A stretch of 64,000 nt of DNA from assembly GCA_965217175.1 (NCBI GenBank), contig OZ244251.1, positions 3,224,001 to 3,288,000 of the forward strand, given 5' to 3'. The first letter of the stretch is position 1; the number at the start of each line of letters is the position of its first letter. Of the stretch, positions 8,785 to 17,124 are shown piece by piece. The translations under genes were made by a program, and so were the position numbers. Source of the DNA: Bin87 sp965217175 (GTDB lineage: Bacteria > Chloroflexota > Dehalococcoidia > Lucifugimonadales > UBA3495). The notes under the pieces were generated by a model. The model saw only the letters and a program-made list of their open reading frames with translations. It was not told the origin of the DNA and ran no database searches.

Positions 8785-8962
8785 CGCTCTGTCTATTGAC
8801 CAATCCGCTGACCAAACCGCGGAGCAGAACCGCATGCTGGTACGAATTACGTAATCAATTCGGCTCCGGTTGACAGCCAAACTGCAGCCACGCAAAATAT
8901 CGACACACTATCCGCTGACTACACACCCATCCCACAGGCACATTACTGAAGAAGGTGAAGAA

Positions 8963-10009
8963 ATGGCAGAAATCCTGGGCCTTGGCCTCACTCACTACCC
9001 GCCTCTGATCGCGCCCGATGAAGACAAACTGATTCCGTTGAAGCGCACCTTGCGCACCAACCAAAACCTGCCCGCCGAGATGAAAAATCCCAGCAACTGG
9101 CCCGAACCCATGCGTGTCGAATACGGTGAGGATGAAGGGTATGCGTCTTCTCTCGAACATCGCGCCCGCCTGGTGGCCGGTTTTCGGCGCATTCGTGAAG
9201 AGCTGGATGCCTTCAACCCCGATTTCGTGGTCATCTGGGGCGACGATCAGTATGAAAACTTCCGAGAGGACATCATCCCTCCGTTCTGCGTCCTGGCCTA
9301 CGACGATTTCGAGTGCCACCCATTCACCAACCGCGATGGATCGCCTCGCCGCAATGTATGGGGCGAAGCCGCCGATTCCACCTTCAATTACCGCGGACAC
9401 AAGAACGGTGCACGGGAGCTGGTTTCCGGCATGATCGACCGAGGCGTCGACATGGCCTACGCCTACAAACCCCTACACCAGCCGGGTCTGGGACATGCCA
9501 TCCTGAACACCCTGCTCTATCTGGATTACGACCGCAAGGGATTCGACTACCCCGTAGTCCCGTTCCTGGTCAACTGCTACGGCAGCCGGGTCATCCGGAA
9601 CAAAGGCGGCAGTGTTGAATATTCACCCGACCCCGATCCGCCCGGTCCTTCCCCCAAACGCTGCCTGGAAGTGGGAGCCGCCGCCGCCCAGGCGATGAAA
9701 GAATCACCCTGGCGGGTTGCGCTCATCGCGTCTTCGTCATGGTCTCACGGATTCCTTGTCGAGAAAAATCATTGGATGTGGCCCGATGTCGAATCCGACC
9801 GCGCCCGCTTTGAGGAACTGCAGGCCGGCGATTACCAGGCTTGGAGTCGCATCTCCACCGCCCAGGTCGAAGACGCCGGGCAGCAGGAAATGCTCAATTG
9901 GATGTGCCTCGCCGGCGCCATGGACACCCTGGAATACAAACCGGAGATACTGGACTACGTAGAGACTTACGTGTTCAACTCCAACAAGTGCCTGGCAATC
10001 TTCAAATAG
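8963..10009 (+). CDS. LigB-type extradiol dioxygenase family protein, copy 1
   Basis: A 348-residue protein of the class III extradiol dioxygenase (LigB catalytic subunit) superfamily. Visible features are the N-terminal GLTHYPPLI (first metal-ligand histidine of the fold), VVIWGDDQYENF at ~90-101 and ASSSWSHGFL at ~250, equivalent to the C-terminal catalytic region. The middle motif has Asp-Asp-Gln where many family members have a histidine, so activity and substrate (an aromatic diol or aminophenol) are uncertain. The ATG at 8963 is preceded by GAAGGTGAAGAA and starts at the same residue as copy 2; the frame extends 31 codons upstream without support. It is one of a tandem pair. Confidence 0.68.
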   Translation: MAEILGLGLTHYPPLIAPDEDKLIPLKRTLRTNQNLPAEMKNPSNWPEPMRVEYGEDEGYASSLEHRARLVAGFRRIREELDAFNPDFVVIWGDDQYENFREDIIPPFCVLAYDDFECHPFTNRDGSPRRNVWGEAADSTFNYRGHKNGARELVSGMIDRGVDMAYAYKPLHQPGLGHAILNTLLYLDYDRKGFDYPVVPFLVNCYGSRVIRNKGGSVEYSPDPDPPGPSPKRCLEVGAAAAQAMKESPWRVALIASSSWSHGFLVEKNHWMWPDVESDRARFEELQAGDYQAWSRISTAQVEDAGQQEMLNWMCLAGAMDTLEYKPEILDYVETYVFNSNKCLAIFK

Positions 10010-10094
10010 TCCACCCACGTCAACCCATCGCTGACTCCGGGGCGACGCCGGAGTCGCTCCCGTTCATTTCTCATTTGCATCAAGGAGCGCGAAC

Positions 10095-11141
10095 ATGGCC
10101 GAAATACTTGGTTTGGGACTCACCCACTCGCCGTCGTTGATCCGCCCCGACGAAGATGGGGAGTCATCGCTGAAACGCACGCTGCGAACCAACGACCGGG
10201 TGCCGGCTGAGATGAAAAACCCCAGCAACTGGCCTGAACCCATGCGCGTCGAATACGGGGAAGACGAGGGTTACGCCTCGGCGGTTCGGTTACGCGAGCG
10301 GATGGTGGCCGGTTTCCGGCGCCTCAGGCAGGAACTGGATGCGTTCAATCCAGACTTCGTGGTTATCTGGGGCGACGACCAGTACGAGAATTTCCGGGAA
10401 GACATCATTCCTCCCTTCTGCGTCCTCGCCTACGACGAGTTCAACTGCCAACCTTTCGCCAACGGCGACGGTTCTACCCGACGCAACGTATGGGACGAAT
10501 CGGCCGACACTACCTTCAACTTCCAGGGACACAAAAACGGCGCGCGCGCCCTGGTATCCGGGATGATCGACCGTGGCATTGACATGTCCTACGCCTACCA
10601 GCCTCTCCACGAACCTGGCCTGGGACACGCGATATTGAACACCCTTCTCTACCTCGACTACGACCGCAAGGGCTTTGACTACCCAGTGGTTCCGTTCCTG
10701 GTTAATTGCTACGGCAGCCGCGTCATTCGGAACAAGGGTGGCAGCGTCGAATATTCCCCCGATCCGGATCCGCCCAGCCCCTCGCCCAAGCGATGCCTCG
10801 AAGTTGGAGCAGCAGCAGCCCAGGCCCTCAAAGAGTCACCATGGCGGGTCGCCTTGATCGCATCTTCTTCCTGGTCTCACGCCTTCCTCACCGAGAAAAA
10901 CTACTGGCTATACCCCGACATCGTGTCGGATCGTGCCCGCTTCGAGGAAATGAAAGACGGGGACTACCAGGCCTGGTCCCGCATCTCGACCGCCCAGGTG
11001 GAGGACGCGGGTCAACAGGAACTGCTCAACTGGATGTGCCTCGCCGGCGCTATGGACACCCTGCAATACCAGGCCCAAATCGTGGACTGGTATGAGACTT
11101 ACATTTTCAACTCCACAAAATGCCTGGCCATCTTCAAGTAG
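10095..11141 (+). CDS. LigB-type extradiol dioxygenase family protein, copy 2
   Basis: This is a tandem paralogue of the preceding gene with the same length (348 residues); I count about 56 differences, near 84 percent identity. The differences cluster at ~12-38, ~62-70, ~113-145, ~255-275 and ~325-340, while the stretch around VVIWGDDQYENF and the central PGLGHAILNTLLYLDYDRKG block is unchanged. AAGGAGCG precedes the ATG. The head has THSPSLIRPDED rather than THYPPLIAPDED. The pair may be two subunits of one enzyme or duplicates with divergent substrates. A strong terminator follows. Confidence 0.68.
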   Translation: MAEILGLGLTHSPSLIRPDEDGESSLKRTLRTNDRVPAEMKNPSNWPEPMRVEYGEDEGYASAVRLRERMVAGFRRLRQELDAFNPDFVVIWGDDQYENFREDIIPPFCVLAYDEFNCQPFANGDGSTRRNVWDESADTTFNFQGHKNGARALVSGMIDRGIDMSYAYQPLHEPGLGHAILNTLLYLDYDRKGFDYPVVPFLVNCYGSRVIRNKGGSVEYSPDPDPPSPSPKRCLEVGAAAAQALKESPWRVALIASSSWSHAFLTEKNYWLYPDIVSDRARFEEMKDGDYQAWSRISTAQVEDAGQQELLNWMCLAGAMDTLQYQAQIVDWYETYIFNSTKCLAIFK

Positions 11142-11160
11142 CGAGGACGCGATCCGGTTA

Positions 11161-11200
11161 AAGCATGGGGGCGACCAATTGGCCGCCCCCATGCTTTTTG
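11161..11200 (+). terminator. Rho-independent terminator after the LigB pair
   Basis: A 13-bp perfect stem (11161-11173 with 11184-11196), arms AAGCATGGGGGCG and its complement, is followed by a run of T. It ends the tandem dioxygenase transcript; the complementary run of A also allows it to serve the convergent symporter gene. Confidence 0.85.
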
Positions 11201-11250
11201 TCTCGGCAAGTATGGCCGCGCAATCGTGCCGCAGGCCACGCCGACATAGC

Positions 11251-12747
11251 CTAGTCGTCCGCGATAACCGGCTCATCGATCAACTGAACTCCCGAGCCTA
11301 GGATGTCGAAATCGTATTCCTGGTCGGGCGCCACTATCCGTTGGAGCACCACTACCGCCGCGGATATCGCGGACGATACCACCAGGGCGGACGCGAAGGC
11401 CCAGAACATCTGTCCGCCGGTTGGTGCGGGAATCGCCCACGGCGATATCAGATCCGGTTCCGGGTAGAACAGCGCGCCGATGATGATTCCCGCGCCGCCC
11501 GCGACAAGAACCGCCCACCCGGGCATTCGCCTGGAGTACAGACCCACCAGCATCGGCACCGCGATTGCCGCACCCAGCAGGTCGGCGATCAAGAACACGT
11601 ACAGTACGCTCAACCCCTGGGTTGCCACGATTATTCCCGGTATTGCTACCACCGCCGTTACAACGCGGGCCAGCGTCATCAGCGTGCCGCGCTGGATGCC
11701 CATACCGGCCAGGTCGGTAGCGATCCCGCTGGCCAACCCGTTCATCATCGTGTCCAGAGTGCTCATGGCCAGCATCAAAGCGCATACCAGCATCAGAAAG
11801 TGCATCCATAGCGGGAATACGTCAGATGCCAGCGCGAACAAAGACGCCGCAACGGCGGGATATTCAAACGGCGCAACCGAACCGTTTCCCACCGCCGCGA
11901 TGCCCGCCATGCCCATCAGGAACGTAATCGGTATGGCCAGCGCGGTCGCTCCCCACAGGCTCCGGTTGAGGGATCGTTGGCTCTCCACCGTATAAACCCG
12001 CTGCCACATTCCCGGGTGGAAGGCGTTTGAGGCCACGATGCCGATTATCAACACGATCCCGAAGAAGTAACTGCCGGAAGAACTCACCGACAGCAACCCC
12101 GCCTGTTTCGCCGCTCCCCATGCTCCGGTGTCTCCGAGCATTACTGCTGCTACGATTACTAACAGTAGCAAAACGGGAATCAGCACCCAGAACTGGATGC
12201 GATCAGTGTAAATGGATACTCGCAGGCCACCGTAAGCCGTGTATGCCACCACCACCACGCCCACCGCCACCGCTGTGGCCCATGCCGGCGATCCGGTCAG
12301 GATGCTCACCGCCGCCGTGATCGCCGTCATCTCGGCCGTAATGAATATGCCCATCACGAATATGATCACCAAGGAGATAGCAACGAAGGGGATTGTGCCG
12401 AAACGGTGTTTCACGTACTCCGTCACCGAGTGACCGTTGGGCATCAACTGTCGGATTCTGGGCCCGACGAACATGAACATTACCGGAATCCCTGCCATGC
12501 CCAGCGCATACCCCACCAGTGAAACGATACCGAAGTTCGCTCCCGACTCGCCGGGGCTGAGCAGTACCCAGGTTCCGAACATCGAAGCCACCAGCGTCGC
12601 CACGCCCACGTTAACAGGAGCGTGATTGCGCGAGATGGTGTAATCCTCCACGCTTTGGCGACGTCGGCCTACGTAAGTAACACCCAGAAACAAAAATGTA
12701 GCGCACACGAGCACTAATGTCGCGATTCCGACTCCGGTATCCAGCAT
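11251..12747 (-). CDS. Sodium:solute symporter (SSS family), TPP-regulated; candidate thiamine/HMP importer
   Basis: This encodes a 498-residue membrane protein with about 13 hydrophobic segments and the SSS landmarks GVTYVGRRRQSVEDYTISRN near the N-terminus, FGTWVLLSPGESGANFGI and ALMLAMSTLDTMMNGLASGI. SSS proteins import solutes with sodium. The start is placed at the ATG at 12747, preceded by GAGGAG with a 7-base spacer; an in-frame ATG at 12816 lies inside the upstream terminator hairpin and cannot be the main start. A TPP riboswitch with an intrinsic terminator occupies the leader. That points to uptake of thiamine or its pyrimidine precursor, as proposed for the SSS protein ThiV; the substrate is inferred from regulation, not from the protein. 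Confidence 0.85.
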   Translation of the reverse strand: MLDTGVGIATLVLVCATFLFLGVTYVGRRRQSVEDYTISRNHAPVNVGVATLVASMFGTWVLLSPGESGANFGIVSLVGYALGMAGIPVMFMFVGPRIRQLMPNGHSVTEYVKHRFGTIPFVAISLVIIFVMGIFITAEMTAITAAVSILTGSPAWATAVAVGVVVVAYTAYGGLRVSIYTDRIQFWVLIPVLLLLVIVAAVMLGDTGAWGAAKQAGLLSVSSSGSYFFGIVLIIGIVASNAFHPGMWQRVYTVESQRSLNRSLWGATALAIPITFLMGMAGIAAVGNGSVAPFEYPAVAASLFALASDVFPLWMHFLMLVCALMLAMSTLDTMMNGLASGIATDLAGMGIQRGTLMTLARVVTAVVAIPGIIVATQGLSVLYVFLIADLLGAAIAVPMLVGLYSRRMPGWAVLVAGGAGIIIGALFYPEPDLISPWAIPAPTGGQMFWAFASALVVSSAISAAVVVLQRIVAPDQEYDFDILGSGVQLIDEPVIADD

Positions 12748-12796
12748 AGTAGTCTCCTCGTTGGGTCTCCAAACCGGCGGCCATGCACCGCCAATG

Positions 12797-12828
12797 AAAA
12801 AACCGCCAGGTTGCAAATCTCTGGCGGT
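12797..12828 (-). terminator. Intrinsic terminator of the TPP riboswitch expression platform
   Basis: On the minus strand ACCGCCAG and CTGGCGGT form a perfect 8-bp stem with an 11-12-base loop, followed directly by a T6 run. It lies between the aptamer and the symporter start, as expected for a transcriptional OFF switch. Confidence 0.88.
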
Positions 12829-12840
12829 CGTAAATGCTGT

Positions 12841-12940
12841 CTCTAATCCCTACGCCGGCATTATCCGGATCAGGTACTACGGTCGGTGGCTTTCACGGCC
12901 ACCCTCTCAGCCTGGCGTAACCAGGCTCCCGCCAAAGTTC
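12841..12940 (-). promoter_or_regulatory. TPP (THI-box) riboswitch
   Basis: Read on the minus strand, the conserved thi-box blocks are present in order: GCGGGAGCC, GGCTGAGAGGGTGGCC, ACCTGATCCGGATAATGCC and GGCGTAGGGA. The spacing and the CTGAGA and CCTGATC-GGATAATGCCGGCGTAGGGA cores match TPP aptamers closely. Thiamine pyrophosphate binding would favour the downstream terminator and reduce expression of the symporter. Confidence 0.95.
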
Positions 12941-12959
12941 TTATTCAGTTTGTAAGCCG

Positions 12960-12988
12960 AAACTACCACAATGCGCCCCACCGGTCAA
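12960..12988 (-). promoter_or_regulatory. Promoter of the TPP-riboswitch transcript
   Basis: On the minus strand TTGACC (12988-12983) and TAGTTT (12965-12960) are 17 bases apart, placing a transcription start near 12952, just upstream of the aptamer. No other strong promoter is seen between this point and the riboswitch. Confidence 0.5.
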
Positions 12989-13184
12989 TGCTCAATAATG
13001 AACGCAACCTTTCATTGATGCTCCGCCTCCTAAAAAAACCCGCTTTGATACGTTGTAATCCCACTCCAGGAACATCTCCAGATGGGCGAGCATCTGGCCG
13101 GTTACGCTAACCCTCAACCATGAACAATGCTTACCCGGCGCTCCGGTTGCGCCGATGCTACCCCGCTGATAATCTGTTTGAGCC

Positions 13185-14144
13185 ATGTTCTCGATTTTCA
13201 AGCGAAACCGGACCGACACCAACCGACAGCAAACCGACGCCGGTGTAAAGCGCAGCCGCGAAACCTGGTTTGGCCGCATCAGGCAGTTACTGGGCTCCGC
13301 TGAACTTGACGACACCGTGTGGGATGAGATCGAAGAAATACTGATCTCCGCCGACGTGGGGGTTCCCACCACCATGAACGTGTTGGACGATCTTCGCTCC
13401 GAAGTACGCTCCGGTCGCGTGGTTGATGGCGAGGGAGCCTACAGCCGGCTCAGGGAACTATTATCCGCAGAACTAACGGGAGCAGGCAACCCGGACGCCT
13501 GGCTTGATGACGATGCGCTAACGCTGCCTTACGTCATCCTCGTGTGCGGCGTCAACGGGGTCGGGAAAACTACCAGCATTGCGAAGCTGGCTCACCATTT
13601 CACCCAGGCCGGCAAGCGTGTTGTCCTGGGAGCCGCCGATACCTTCCGCGCCGCCGCCGAAGAGCAATTGGAAATACTGGGCCAACGGGTGGGCGTGGAC
13701 GTGATCAGCCATCAATCCGGCGCCGACCCGGGAGCCGTGGCCTATGATGCCTGGCAAGCTGCCCGTGCCCGGGGAGCCGACATACTGATCGTCGATACTG
13801 CCGGCCGCCTTCATACGCGCAATAACCTCATGGATGAGCTTCGCAAAATTCGGCGCGTGATCAACAGACTCGACGGCGCCGCGCCCCATCAGGTTTTGCT
13901 CACGCTGGACGCTACCACCGGGCACAACGGATTGACACAAGCTCAGGCGTTTACCGAAGCGGTTGGTTGCACCGGTATTTTTCTGGCCAAACTCGACGGC
14001 ACCGCACGAGGCGGTATCGTGCTGTCCATCCATCGCGAACTGGGAGTCCCCATCCTGTTCATCGGCACCGGTGAAGGATTAGACGACCTGGCTCCGTTTG
14101 ACCCTGTAGAATTCGTGGACGCCCTGTTGGCGCCAGCCGCCTGA
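13185..14144 (+). CDS. ftsY: Signal recognition particle receptor FtsY
   Basis: A 319-residue SRP-type GTPase that docks ribosome-SRP complexes at the membrane. After a short basic N-terminal stretch comes the N domain (~30-95), then the G domain with P-loop GVNGVGKTTS at ~122-131, DTFRAAAEEQL, DTAGRLHTRNNLMDEL and TKLDGTA-like AKLDGTARGG, ending in PILFIGTGEGLDDLAPFDP. It lacks the long acidic A domain of some proteobacterial FtsY. The gene starts a short plus-strand group with the following membrane protein, only 20 bases downstream. Confidence 0.95.
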   Translation: MFSIFKRNRTDTNRQQTDAGVKRSRETWFGRIRQLLGSAELDDTVWDEIEEILISADVGVPTTMNVLDDLRSEVRSGRVVDGEGAYSRLRELLSAELTGAGNPDAWLDDDALTLPYVILVCGVNGVGKTTSIAKLAHHFTQAGKRVVLGAADTFRAAAEEQLEILGQRVGVDVISHQSGADPGAVAYDAWQAARARGADILIVDTAGRLHTRNNLMDELRKIRRVINRLDGAAPHQVLLTLDATTGHNGLTQAQAFTEAVGCTGIFLAKLDGTARGGIVLSIHRELGVPILFIGTGEGLDDLAPFDPVEFVDALLAPAA

Positions 14145-14164
14145 CGCCCGATTACCAACTGACC

Positions 14165-16609
14165 GTGCAGGACATCGTCGCCTGGCTGATAGCTCTCGAG
14201 GCATTGTCCTGGCTCGGATTTCCAGTCGCCCACTTGCTCATGGGCAGGCTCGCCGACCGGGGTTGGGCAGTTGCGCGCATCCTGGCGCTGTTGCTGTTGG
14301 CATGGGTTACCTGGATTGGCGGCAGCGTCGGCATTGTTCCCAACTCACCGGTCGGCATTCTGGCGGTGCTGTCCGTTTTTGTGCTTGGTTCAGTCTGGTT
14401 GGCCCATCGCCAGCGCAGTGAGCTGCGGGATTTCTTCCGGCGCCGGTGGACGGTCGTCCTGACCGTCGAGTTAACCTTTCTGGCCATGTTTGCCTTCTGG
14501 GCGCTGGTCATCAGCGAAGTCCCCGCCATCAATCACACCGAAAAACCCATGGATTTCGGGATCCTCAGCGCCATCGTGAGCGCCGACAGTTTCCCGCCCA
14601 TGGACTCCTGGCTCGCCGGCCATGGCATTGCCTATTATTACGGCGGCCACTATGTCGCTGCCATGCTGACCACGTTGACCGGAGTGCCAACGGATATGGC
14701 ATACAACCTGTCGATCGCCACCGTAGCAGCGCTGGCGGCCACTGGAGTGCTGGGCCTGGTGTACAACCTGCTGCGATTCTCGGGGTCCAGAGTGTCCCCG
14801 GCGCTGGTCGTCGGATTGATCGCCGCCGGGGGTGTCCTGCTGCTTGGGAACCTGTCGGGCGTGCTGGAGTTTGCCCACGTGCGCGGGATCGGAGGAGAAG
14901 GATTTTGGGGTTGGGCAGGAATCAAGGGATTAACCGCCCCCACGGGCGTAGAAGGTTGGTTCCCCGATCAATTCTGGTGGTGGTGGAGGGGCAGCCGAGT
15001 CATCGATACCTTGGCTGAAACCGGCGTTTCGCTGGATTACACCATCACCGAAGTCCCTTTCTTCAGCTTCCTGCTGGGCGATCTGCACGCCCACGTTACG
15101 GTATTGCCGTTCCTCCTCCTCGTGTTGACCCTCGCACTATCCATGATGGTATCGCCCAACCCGCCGGGATTGGACTGGATACGCCGCCAACCCTGGGAAG
15201 CCGCAGCCGTGTGCCTGGCAGTTGGAGCCCTGGCCTTCATGAACGCCTGGGACTTTCCCGTTTATCTGGCAATCATTGGCATGGCCGCGTTATTGCGATG
15301 GTTCTCCTGGTTTACCCCAATCGACGACTCATCTGCCTCGGACAGCAGTCCGCCGGGAAACCGGTTGGCAAAGTCGGCTGGCCGCGCCGGATTGCTGACG
15401 CTGGGGATCGCCGCAGCCGGCGTGGTCCTGTTCCAACCGTTCTACTGGTCATTTGACAGCCAGGCCCAGGGGATTTTGCCAGTGGTTGGTCCGGCTACCC
15501 GGCCATTCCATTTTCTGGTCGTGATGGGGGTCCCCGCGCTGCTGGCAGCCGGCCTGATCATTCGGGCTCTCATGGAAGTGGGTTGGCCCACTCGCCAGCA
15601 ACGCAGCGTGGCGATTGCGGTGGCAGGCTTCAGCATCGCGCCATTATTGCTGTGGCTGGTGGCTGTGGGCATCAGATTGTCGGTCAACCCGGAGGATATT
15701 CAGCTGGCCGACGGCGTGGTTTTGCAACGATTGGCGCTGGCGTTGCCGTTGCTGGCAATTGGGGGCATCGCCGCATATTGCGCGTTAGCCTTGTCGGCGG
15801 GCCGGCGACCAACTCGCTGGATAGAATTCACCCTGGTCCTGGCCGCCGCAGGTTTCTACCTGTTGGCGGGGGCAGAGTTGTTCCACATCGCCGACCAGTT
15901 CGGCAATAGAATGAACACCGTATTCAAGGTTTACTACCAGGCGTGGCTGTTGCTGGGGACGGCGGGCGCTGTGGGCACCTACTACATTATCGCAACCCCG
16001 GCACGTCGTGGATGGGCACAAAATTGGACCGCGCTGTTGCGTGCATTCGCATTGGCGTGGATCATTCTGGTGGCGTTCCTACTGTTGGCGTCCTCCTACT
16101 ATCCTGTGGCCGCCACCCTGGAACGCACTGGCTGGGCCACGGACGGGAACGATTGGTCGTCGAATACCCTGGCCGGGCTGGATTTTCTGCGCCATTCAGA
16201 GCCTGACGAATACGCCGCTATCATGTGGTTGAACAATCGCCAACGCGCGGGAATTATCGTCGAGGCCGTGGGTGACGACTATACTGATTACGGTAGGATT
16301 TCCGCCGCGACAGCACGGCCAGCCGTAATAGGCTGGGAAGGTCATCAGCGCCAATGGCGAGGCGACGATCCTGCGTTATCCGGTAGGCGGGACGACGTCG
16401 CCGCGATTTACGAAATCGACGAATCCGCGCGGGTACAAAATTTGTTGAGCCGGTATGATGTTAGATGGGTCATTGTAGGTCCCCGGGAACGGAATACCTA
16501 CGGCGATGGCGTCACCGGTCGGATGGAGGATTGGGTCGACGAAGGTTGGCTCATTCGGGCGTTCCAATCGGATACAGTTACCATATACGAAGTGGCCGAC
16601 GCGAACTGA
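14165..16609 (+). CDS. YYY-type (DUF2298-like) polytopic membrane protein
   Basis: An 814-residue membrane protein with many hydrophobic helices, starting at a GTG. Near residue 155 it carries GHGIAYYYGGHYVAAML, the tyrosine triplet that names the Chloroflexi/archaeal YYY membrane protein family; ITEVPFFSFLLGDLHAHV at ~295 is a second conserved loop. The architecture resembles GT-C type glycosyltransferases with a large soluble C-terminal part (from ~640, WLNNRQRAG through WVIVGPRERNTYG). A role in protein or lipid glycosylation is often suggested for such folds, but no activity can be read here. It follows ftsY by 20 bases and is probably co-transcribed. Confidence 0.75.
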   Translation: MQDIVAWLIALEALSWLGFPVAHLLMGRLADRGWAVARILALLLLAWVTWIGGSVGIVPNSPVGILAVLSVFVLGSVWLAHRQRSELRDFFRRRWTVVLTVELTFLAMFAFWALVISEVPAINHTEKPMDFGILSAIVSADSFPPMDSWLAGHGIAYYYGGHYVAAMLTTLTGVPTDMAYNLSIATVAALAATGVLGLVYNLLRFSGSRVSPALVVGLIAAGGVLLLGNLSGVLEFAHVRGIGGEGFWGWAGIKGLTAPTGVEGWFPDQFWWWWRGSRVIDTLAETGVSLDYTITEVPFFSFLLGDLHAHVTVLPFLLLVLTLALSMMVSPNPPGLDWIRRQPWEAAAVCLAVGALAFMNAWDFPVYLAIIGMAALLRWFSWFTPIDDSSASDSSPPGNRLAKSAGRAGLLTLGIAAAGVVLFQPFYWSFDSQAQGILPVVGPATRPFHFLVVMGVPALLAAGLIIRALMEVGWPTRQQRSVAIAVAGFSIAPLLLWLVAVGIRLSVNPEDIQLADGVVLQRLALALPLLAIGGIAAYCALALSAGRRPTRWIEFTLVLAAAGFYLLAGAELFHIADQFGNRMNTVFKVYYQAWLLLGTAGAVGTYYIIATPARRGWAQNWTALLRAFALAWIILVAFLLLASSYYPVAATLERTGWATDGNDWSSNTLAGLDFLRHSEPDEYAAIMWLNNRQRAGIIVEAVGDDYTDYGRISAATARPAVIGWEGHQRQWRGDDPALSGRRDDVAAIYEIDESARVQNLLSRYDVRWVIVGPRERNTYGDGVTGRMEDWVDEGWLIRAFQSDTVTIYEVADAN

Positions 16610-16657
16610 CCGGCCAATCTTCAGACATCCTACGTTATAGCAAAATGGAGGCGAAAG

Positions 16658-17092
16658 TTGGAATTTTCAGACGTTAAGAGTTTCTTCCAATCCAATCACC
16701 GGGGTGTGATTACGACATTTCGACAGGACGGAACTGCCCAATCGAGTATTGTGGTGTGCGGCGCTTCTCCCTTCGATGGCGATGAAGCGGCCCTCTTCGT
16801 AACGGTTCGGGGGTCTTCCTACAAGGTGCGCAACCTGCGACGCAACTCACGCTGCAATGTAATGGCCGTAGCGGACGATTGGCGCCAGTTCGGGGTGGTG
16901 GAGGGCACGGCGACCCTCACCGATTACCACAACACCGATTCGGAGGTTATGCGGCAGAAACTGCGCGACGCCTTTATGGCTTGCGGCGATAACGAACACC
17001 CGGATTGGGAAGAATATGACCGGGCGATGGTAGCTCAGGACGCCGTCATCGTCGTGGTGCAACCGGACCGGGTATACGGATTGATACGGTAA
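16658..17092 (+). CDS. Pyridoxamine 5'-phosphate oxidase-like (PPOX class) flavin/F420 protein
   Basis: A 144-residue split-barrel protein. The pattern FFQSNHRGVITTFRQDGTAQ, then VTVRGSSYKVRNLRRNSRCNVM, is typical of PPOX-class F420- or FMN-dependent enzymes. An F420-linked role fits the F420-dependent NADP reductase encoded elsewhere in the window. The start is a TTG at 16658 with GGAGG six bases upstream; no ATG is available before the conserved region. It is convergent with ligA, leaving only about 30 bases between stops. Confidence 0.75.
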   Translation: MEFSDVKSFFQSNHRGVITTFRQDGTAQSSIVVCGASPFDGDEAALFVTVRGSSYKVRNLRRNSRCNVMAVADDWRQFGVVEGTATLTDYHNTDSEVMRQKLRDAFMACGDNEHPDWEEYDRAMVAQDAVIVVVQPDRVYGLIR

Positions 17093-17124
17093 CCGGCCCG
17101 TCACACCAGCAAGCGAGTTGCCGG

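Noticed and set aside
12748..12816. A longer start for the sodium:solute symporter at 12816
   Set aside because: It lies inside the riboswitch terminator hairpin, has no ribosome site and adds a non-conserved leader.
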